25,948 nt of DNA from a virus. Positions 21,795 through 25,948 of this stretch are shown here, one piece after another. The translations under genes and the position numbers were made by a program. Below the pieces are notes generated by a model. It was not told where the DNA came from, searched no databases, and saw nothing but the letters and a program-made list of their open reading frames with translations. Positions within the stretch are counted from its first letter, which is position 1, and each line of letters opens with the position of its first letter. Location: the IMG/VR virus record IMGVR_UViG_3300042549_004846, positions 1 through 25,948 of that record, one strand, 5' to 3'.

Positions 21795-22799
21795 ATGACA
21801 ACACTAAGAAAAACAAAAAGAAAACTAACCAATATTGATTTTAGTTCAGAAACTAGTCATATTGCTTTAGTTTCTCCTGAGATTGGTGGTCCGGCGAATG
21901 GTGCAGATTATGCTCTAGTTCTAAAGGCTAATAAGTTCAGTAAAGAAGCTATTGAGAAAATGCAACAGGTCCAAGTAACAATGGAATTACCTGACTTTCT
22001 GCGTAAGTTTTTCGGGGTATATTATGAAGATGCTGAAGTTCTAGCACGACTATTAGGTTATGTTGAACCTGAAGATGATACAACAGTTGAACCCGATGAT
22101 TGGTATGAAAACTATATTCAGTCTAAGGTTGATTCATTTACTATTCTTAAATCTCTAAATGAATCTAAAAATATTACAGATGTTTTATCTGTGCTAGATG
22201 AAAAACAATACCTAGCAATACTCAATGATCAAGTTCTAATTGAAAAAGCATTAGCTAAAAAAGAATCTGAGTTAGTGGCTAAAGCCTCTGAGTCTGATAA
22301 CTCGACACACGCTAGCGTTGAGAAATCCGTTGAGGTATCTACCTCTGAAAAAACTAAGTCAAAGGAAAAACACATGACAAAACCTGTTACTACAGAAGCT
22401 ACTGTTGAAATGGTCGAGAAGTCTGTTTTGGTTGATCTACAGAAATCTCTAGAAGATAAATCTGTTGAACTCCAGAAAGCACTCGATTCTATCGCAGTAT
22501 TCCAAAAAGAAAAACAAGAACAAATTACCAAGTCTAAGACTGCACAGTTTACTGCTGTTGTTAAAGATGAAAAGTTAGTTGCTCCAATCGTAAAAGCTGC
22601 TTTAGCTCTAGAATCTGATGAAGATTTTACTGCCTTTTTAGGTGCTATTACTTCCATGCAAGTAGCTGTTGAGAAATCAAAAGAAACACTAGAGAAATCT
22701 GATCTATTCCAAGAAAAAGGTGCATCAGTTTCTGAAGATGAAAAACCACAGGAAAGCGCATTAGAGCGAATCCTAAAAGCTAAACAAGCTAAACAATAA
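21795..22799 (+). CDS. Scaffold / prohead core protein (334 aa)
   Basis: The N-terminal 90 residues (LTNIDFSSETSHIALVSPEI; GGPANGADYALVLKA; DFLRKFFGVYYEDAEVLARL) belong to a domain found in phage capsid assembly proteins next to XkdF-like proteases. Residues about 150-334 are rich in Lys, Glu, Ser and Ala, with long predicted helices and coiled-coil character (LQKSLEDKSVELQKALDS), typical of scaffolds that fill the prohead and are then degraded. The strongly charged composition and location before the decoration and capsid genes fit. A second start codon inside the frame may give a shorter scaffold, listed separately. Confidence 0.8.
   Translation: MTTLRKTKRKLTNIDFSSETSHIALVSPEIGGPANGADYALVLKANKFSKEAIEKMQQVQVTMELPDFLRKFFGVYYEDAEVLARLLGYVEPEDDTTVEPDDWYENYIQSKVDSFTILKSLNESKNITDVLSVLDEKQYLAILNDQVLIEKALAKKESELVAKASESDNSTHASVEKSVEVSTSEKTKSKEKHMTKPVTTEATVEMVEKSVLVDLQKSLEDKSVELQKALDSIAVFQKEKQEQITKSKTAQFTAVVKDEKLVAPIVKAALALESDEDFTAFLGAITSMQVAVEKSKETLEKSDLFQEKGASVSEDEKPQESALERILKAKQAKQ
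22374..22799 (+). CDS. Possible nested internal-start scaffold product (141 aa)
   Basis: Within the 334-residue gene and in the same frame, an ATG at codon 194 is preceded by AAAGGA at 22361-22366, seven bases upstream, as good a ribosome-binding site as any gene start in this window. Translation here would yield MTKPVTTEATVEMVEKSVLV and the whole coiled-coil C-terminus without the N-terminal domain. This is the arrangement of lambda C and Nu3, where an in-frame internal start produces the scaffold. The signal is seen directly; the product is inferred. Confidence 0.55.
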   Translation: MTKPVTTEATVEMVEKSVLVDLQKSLEDKSVELQKALDSIAVFQKEKQEQITKSKTAQFTAVVKDEKLVAPIVKAALALESDEDFTAFLGAITSMQVAVEKSKETLEKSDLFQEKGASVSEDEKPQESALERILKAKQAKQ

Positions 22800-22817
22800 T
22801 TTTAAGGAAAATATAAA

Positions 22818-23492
22818 ATGACCGTAATTGCAACTGATACATATCGTCTTTCTAATCTAGTTAAGCACGAATACAAGAAAGAACTAAACTTCTGCCGTGA
22901 CGCCGTTATCGTAAATGACGCAGCTTCTACATACGCAGTAGGCACTGTTCTAGGTAAAACAATCACTTCTGGTACTGCTTCTGCTGCTGCTAACGCAGGT
23001 AACACAGGCAATGGTACTTTCGGTGCTGTAACTGTAACTGCTCCAGCTAAAGTTGGTGTTTACTCTGTAGTATTTACTGCTGCAGCTTCCAACGCTGGTA
23101 CATTCCTAGTAGTTGATCCTGATGGTGTTGCTGTAGGTACTGGTACTGTAGCTGTAGCATTCTCTAAGGGTGGTTTAGCTTTCACTATCGCTGACGGTGC
23201 TACCGACTTCGCTATTGGTGATGGTTTCAAGGTTACTGTTCTAGGTACTTATAAGTACAAAATCTGCGTTCAAACCGCTACTGATGGTTCACAAGTTGCT
23301 GCTGCTCTTGTTCTAGAAGATAAAGCTATTCCAGCTACTACTGACACTAAGCTGGCAGTAATGGTTCGTGGTCCAGCTACTATCAGCAAGACTGCTCTAG
23401 TTCTAGATGCTACTCATAACACAGACGCTGAAAAAGAAGCTATCTATGCATCCTTAGCTGCTCTAGGTATTCAAGTTCTTGAAGCTGCTTAA
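22818..23492 (+). CDS. Head decoration protein, lambda D-like (224 aa)
   Basis: The gene sits immediately before the major capsid gene, shares the same leader (AAGGAAAATATAAAATG) and is beta- and Ala/Gly/Val-rich. The N-terminus LVKHEYKKELNFCRDAVIVN, followed by YAVGTVLGK, resembles the head decoration protein family (gpD-related HDPD), and the C-terminal KAIPATTDTKLAVMVRGPAT, ending ALGIQVLEAA, corresponds to its conserved strands. The middle (about 50-150) is an insertion rich in Thr, Gly and Ala that could form a surface-exposed Ig-like domain. It should stabilise the expanded capsid. Leucine is mostly coded by CTA, as in the major capsid gene. Confidence 0.85.
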   Translation: MTVIATDTYRLSNLVKHEYKKELNFCRDAVIVNDAASTYAVGTVLGKTITSGTASAAANAGNTGNGTFGAVTVTAPAKVGVYSVVFTAAASNAGTFLVVDPDGVAVGTGTVAVAFSKGGLAFTIADGATDFAIGDGFKVTVLGTYKYKICVQTATDGSQVAAALVLEDKAIPATTDTKLAVMVRGPATISKTALVLDATHNTDAEKEAIYASLAALGIQVLEAA

Positions 23493-23522
23493 TCTAACAT
23501 AAAATAACAAGGAAAATATAAA

Positions 23523-24551
23523 ATGGCAACTATTCGCTCTTATACCAATGCGTTTGAAGTAGTAGACGTAACGCAAGAACTACAACTAATCCCAAACTCA
23601 TGGACGCTACTAAACGATTCAGGTTTATTCTCTGAAGAATTTCTAAGCACCAATACTGTTACCTTTGAAGAACAGTCTAAAACCCTTGGTCTAATCGGTG
23701 ACCAATTCCGTGGTGCTAAACCACAAGCTAACAAGGATGACAACCGTAAGATTCGTTCTTACCCTATTGCTCACTTCCCTGTTGTTGATGCAATCAAGCC
23801 TGAAGATGTACAGGGTAAGCGCGCCTATGGTTCTACCGACATGGCTGAAACTGAAGCTGCTGTTCTAGCTCGTAAAATGGAACGTATCCGTCGTAACATG
23901 GATATTACTATGGAAGTTGGTCGTTTCAGCACACTAACAACCGGAAATTTATATGCTCCAAATGGCACTATCGCTGGTAACTTATTTACTGATTTTGGTA
24001 TTACCCAAAAGTCTGTAGACTTCGTTCTAGGTACTGCTGGTACTGACGTTGTAGCTAAGGTTGAAGAAGTTATTGCTCACGCCCAAGATAATGCAAATAC
24101 AGGTGATGTTATCACTGGTATTATCGCTTATTGCAGCCCTGAGTGGTTTGCTAAACTAATTGCACACGCTAAGATTCAAACTGCTTATCAGTACTTTAGT
24201 GCTACTGAAGGTCAGATGATCCAGCGTAATCGTGCTGGTGGTAACAACGGTCTATATCGTGAGTTTACATATGCAGGTATTCGCTTCATTGAAGTTCGTA
24301 CTGTTCTAGCTGGTCAGCGTTTGATCCCTGCTGGTGAAGTTGTGTTCGTTCCTACTGGTACTACTGATACTTTCGTAAGCTATTTTTCTCCAGCTAACCG
24401 TATGGATTTTGTTAATACGGTAGCAGAACGCGGATACCTCTGGACATACCGTGATCCAAAGGGTCAAGGAATTGATATTGATGGAGAATTCAATGTTACT
24501 CACATCATACGTCGCCCTGCCCTAGTAATCAAGGGTACAACTAGTAACTAG
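23523..24551 (+). CDS. Major capsid protein, lambda gpE-like (342 aa)
   Basis: A 342-residue protein with MATIRSYTNAFEVVDVTQEL at the start, a TNTVTFEEQSKTLGLIGDQF segment, a basic helix (LARKMERIRRNMDITMEVGR), ITGIIAYCSPEWFAKLIAH (cf. the xxxxxCSPEFFxxLxxH motif of gpE), and the C-terminal FVNTVAERGYLWTYRDPKGQ. This is the gpE family with the HK97 fold; length agrees with lambda gpE (341 residues). It is preceded by AAGGAAAATATAAAATG and followed by a strong intrinsic terminator. Heavy use of CTA for leucine marks it as a highly expressed gene tuned to one tRNA. Confidence 0.95.
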   Translation: MATIRSYTNAFEVVDVTQELQLIPNSWTLLNDSGLFSEEFLSTNTVTFEEQSKTLGLIGDQFRGAKPQANKDDNRKIRSYPIAHFPVVDAIKPEDVQGKRAYGSTDMAETEAAVLARKMERIRRNMDITMEVGRFSTLTTGNLYAPNGTIAGNLFTDFGITQKSVDFVLGTAGTDVVAKVEEVIAHAQDNANTGDVITGIIAYCSPEWFAKLIAHAKIQTAYQYFSATEGQMIQRNRAGGNNGLYREFTYAGIRFIEVRTVLAGQRLIPAGEVVFVPTGTTDTFVSYFSPANRMDFVNTVAERGYLWTYRDPKGQGIDIDGEFNVTHIIRRPALVIKGTTSN

Positions 24552-24568
24552 TATTACTTAATTAGATT

Positions 24569-24590
24569 AGCTCCTTCGGGAGCTTTTCTA
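24569..24590 (+). terminator. Intrinsic terminator after the major capsid gene
   Basis: AGCTCC-TTCG-GGAGCT (24569-24584) is a 6-bp GC-rich stem with a UUCG tetraloop, followed by TTTCTAT. This classic rho-independent terminator lies 17 bp beyond the capsid stop. Confidence 0.88.
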
Positions 24591-24629
24591 TCATATTACT
24601 TTGCAAATTACAGATTAATATGATAGAAT
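24587..24629 (+). promoter_or_regulatory. Promoter inside a 12-bp inverted repeat
   Basis: TTGCAA (24601-24606), a 17-bp spacer and TAGAAT (24624-24629) preceded by TGA form a plausible extended -10 promoter. A perfect 12-bp inverted repeat TCTATCATATTA (24587-24598) / TAATATGATAGA (24616-24627) frames the -35 and covers most of the -10. Either it is an operator or it forms an RNA hairpin just after the terminator. It would drive the GIY-YIG/HNH gene and the head-completion gene. Confidence 0.5.
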
Positions 24630-24635
24630 AGAGTG

Positions 24636-24706
24636 TAAGCTAGGCTGATCCCCGAAAAGACGAATATCCACCGTCCTGCTTATTTCTTAAGTGGAAATTT
24701 CGGGAG
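24636..24706 (+). promoter_or_regulatory. Pseudoknot-capable leader covering the ribosome-binding site
   Basis: Helix 1: TAAGC-AGG (24636-24644, one bulged T) pairs with CCTGCTTA (24675-24682). Helix 2: CCCGAAA (24651-24657) pairs with TTTCGGG (24698-24704). Helix 3: CCAC (24668-24671) pairs with GTGG (24691-24694). Helices 1 and 2 cross, giving a pseudoknot. Helix 2 includes the GGG of the GGGAG ribosome-binding site for the ATG at 24715, so folding should restrict translation. Confidence 0.5.
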
Positions 24707-24714
24707 AAATATTA

Positions 24715-25746
24715 ATGAATAAGAACGACAAATGTGTCTATCTACATTTAGATGTAGCAGGCATAATTAGGTATGTTGGTAGTGGTACGAAGAACCGTCC
24801 ATACTCGTGTTCAAGTAGAAATGATAAATGGAAATCAATATTCTCTCAACATAAACCCTCAGTAGTTATAGTTGAGAGTAATCTTTCTAAAGAAGATGCA
24901 ATATCCTTGGAATATTATATGTATCATTCATGTTTAAATAGTATTGTTAATACTACGGAGCCACGTCCACCAAAATCAATAGATTTTAAATCCTTGAATG
25001 AATATTTTTATGTTGATGAGACAAGTCCATCAGGATTAAGGGTAAAGAAAAAATTACCAAGAAATACCTCAACTAACGTGGGCGACCCAGCAGGTGCTGA
25101 AATTTCAGCAATGGGTAAGAAATATTGGAGAGTTAAACATAATGGTGTTTCTTACTATGTACATAGGATAGTTTATCTATTAACTAATGGTGTTATAAAC
25201 AGTAATTTGGTTATCAATCACATTGATGGTAATGGTTTGAACAATAGTATTACTAATTTAGAAGAAACAACACATCAAGTTAATTCCTTTAAAAGACCTA
25301 AAATTAAATCTACAGAATTACCATCCGGCATATCTTACACTAAATATAAAAATAAAGTAGATGGTTTTATTTCGAAATACACACCAGTAGGTGAAACCAA
25401 ACAAATGGTACAGCGATTTAGTATTGTAGCCTTTGGTTCAGAAAATAAAGCATTCGAAGCTGCAAAAGATTGGTTAGATTATTATTCACAATTAAATGGT
25501 TGGGTAATTGGAGATACAGATATAGAGTTGTTACGTATAAAAGTAATTGAACATATGAGAACTATCCAGATGATACGTTCCAACTCAAAAGCGTATCTGA
25601 CACCTAATGGTAAATGGACTTCTAGACTATCTATTAAAAAAGGTAAAAATATTTCATGTGGTGTTTTTGATACCCATGACGAAGCCTTATTTGCTAAAAT
25701 GAAATTAATTGAAGAATATAACAACTCAATTAGTATAGAACTCTAA
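24715..25746 (+). CDS. GIY-YIG / HNH fusion homing endonuclease (343 aa)
   Basis: I start at the ATG at 24715, eight bases after GGGAG; an in-frame GTG at 24691 lies in the leader. The N-terminal domain (about 1-75) has VYLHL at 8-12, RYVGSGTKNR at 19-28 and a Glu66 in SLEYYMY, the layout of GIY-YIG nucleases. Residues about 97-190 form an HNH_3-type domain: FYVDETSPSGLR, YWRVKHNGVSYYVHRIVYLL, INHIDGNGLNNSITNLEETT. The remaining 150 residues include SGISYTKYKNKVDGFISKYT and a final WTSRLSIKKGKNISCGVFDT, AP2-like DNA-binding repeats. Two nuclease domains in one homing enzyme is unusual. It sits between the capsid gene and a head-completion gene. Confidence 0.78.
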   Translation: MNKNDKCVYLHLDVAGIIRYVGSGTKNRPYSCSSRNDKWKSIFSQHKPSVVIVESNLSKEDAISLEYYMYHSCLNSIVNTTEPRPPKSIDFKSLNEYFYVDETSPSGLRVKKKLPRNTSTNVGDPAGAEISAMGKKYWRVKHNGVSYYVHRIVYLLTNGVINSNLVINHIDGNGLNNSITNLEETTHQVNSFKRPKIKSTELPSGISYTKYKNKVDGFISKYTPVGETKQMVQRFSIVAFGSENKAFEAAKDWLDYYSQLNGWVIGDTDIELLRIKVIEHMRTIQMIRSNSKAYLTPNGKWTSRLSIKKGKNISCGVFDTHDEALFAKMKLIEEYNNSISIEL

Positions 25747-25761
25747 TAAAAGGAAAATAAA

Positions 25762-25948
25762 ATGCCAGTATGGACAGATATACAAAAGTGCAGAATTGAA
25801 GTAGCTGATCTTGACCAGTCATTTCCTTTACTCTCAGATGATACTTACGCTTATTACCTAGAAAAGAACAGCAACAATATCACCAAGGCATCATTGGATG
25901 CAGCTAGAACAATATTACTAATGTTATCCCAACGAGGTGACGAGACAG
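25762..25948 (+). CDS. Head completion / head-tail connector protein, partial
   Basis: The gene begins at an ATG after AAAAGGAAAAT and runs past the window end. The visible 62 residues contain CRIEVADLDQSFPLLSDDTY, followed by AYYLEKNSNNITKASLDAAR and TILLMLSQRGDET. This matches a common small phage protein that follows the major capsid gene (DLDPxFPxLSDxxYxYFLxKN...AxLDAAxTIL...LSxRGDET) and is considered a head-completion or connector protein. The C-terminus cannot be seen. Separation from the capsid gene by 1.2 kb is due to the inserted endonuclease. Confidence 0.75.
   Translation, partial: MPVWTDIQKCRIEVADLDQSFPLLSDDTYAYYLEKNSNNITKASLDAARTILLMLSQRGDET

Noticed and set aside
22229-22657. 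142-residue reading frame on the minus strand
   Set aside because: It is the shadow of the low-complexity Lys/Glu/Ser-rich scaffold gene, with repetitive composition and no ribosome-binding site.
24645-24660. Hammerhead ribozyme core (CTGAT...CGAAA) in the endonuclease leader
   Set aside because: Only four bases separate the two strings, leaving no stem II, and the CUGANGA consensus is not met.

Overview
The window is part of the genome of a double-stranded DNA tailed bacteriophage (Caudoviricetes, HK97-fold capsid). It carries small terminase, large terminase, portal, prohead protease, scaffold, decoration protein and major capsid protein in canonical order, plus several homing endonucleases. 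Clean AAGGA-type ribosome-binding sites, extended -10 (TGnTATAAT) promoters, a DUF2591/NinX-like gene and overall AT richness fit a phage of a Gram-negative, probably gammaproteobacterial, host. The host cannot be fixed from the sequence. Tail genes lie outside, so the morphotype is unknown.

Layout. (1) 1-2162: plus-strand small accessory genes, including a cysteine-containing conserved phage/plasmid protein, a one-helix membrane peptide and a DUF2591 protein. (2) 2163-3405: about 1.2 kb without a convincing gene, between two convergent gene blocks. It holds an A+C-rich array of ACGAACGATA-like direct repeats and then a run of nested inverted repeats, the last being a terminator for the opposite strand. 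(3) 3409-6633: minus-strand operon of a SLOG/DprA-like protein, a zinc-knuckle protein, a winged-helix protein, a Dnmt3-like cytosine-C5 methyltransferase and a P-loop ATPase. (4) 6660-6710: divergent promoters. (5) 6744-9831: hypothetical protein, PhoH-like ATPase, HNH homing endonuclease, ClpP-like protease, degenerate HNH protein. (6) 9832-11084: an extended -10 promoter, a 59-residue zinc-ribbon mini-protein and about 800 nt of non-coding, hairpin-dense sequence ending in a potential pseudoknot, which I read as a large structured RNA. (7) 11085-13594: HNH endonuclease, TerS, TerL. (8) 13659-21265: portal, then an unusual block of fibre/spike-like virion proteins ending in an SGNH-hydrolase protein, interrupted by another HNH gene. 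(9) 21324-25948: a second copy of the promoter block, XkdF-like protease, scaffold with a likely nested internal product, decoration protein, major capsid protein, terminator, a GIY-YIG/HNH fusion endonuclease behind a pseudoknot-capable leader, and the start of a head-completion gene.

Together the minus-strand operon looks like early DNA modification and metabolism, and the rightward block is the packaging and head module. Two nearly identical 40-bp promoter blocks, one before the RNA/terminase unit and one before the capsid unit, suggest coordinated expression of these two units. Homing endonucleases sit in at least four gaps. The most novel-looking items are the structured RNA at about 10277-11073, the repeat and hairpin region at 2321-3403, and the GIY-YIG/HNH fusion with its structured leader.
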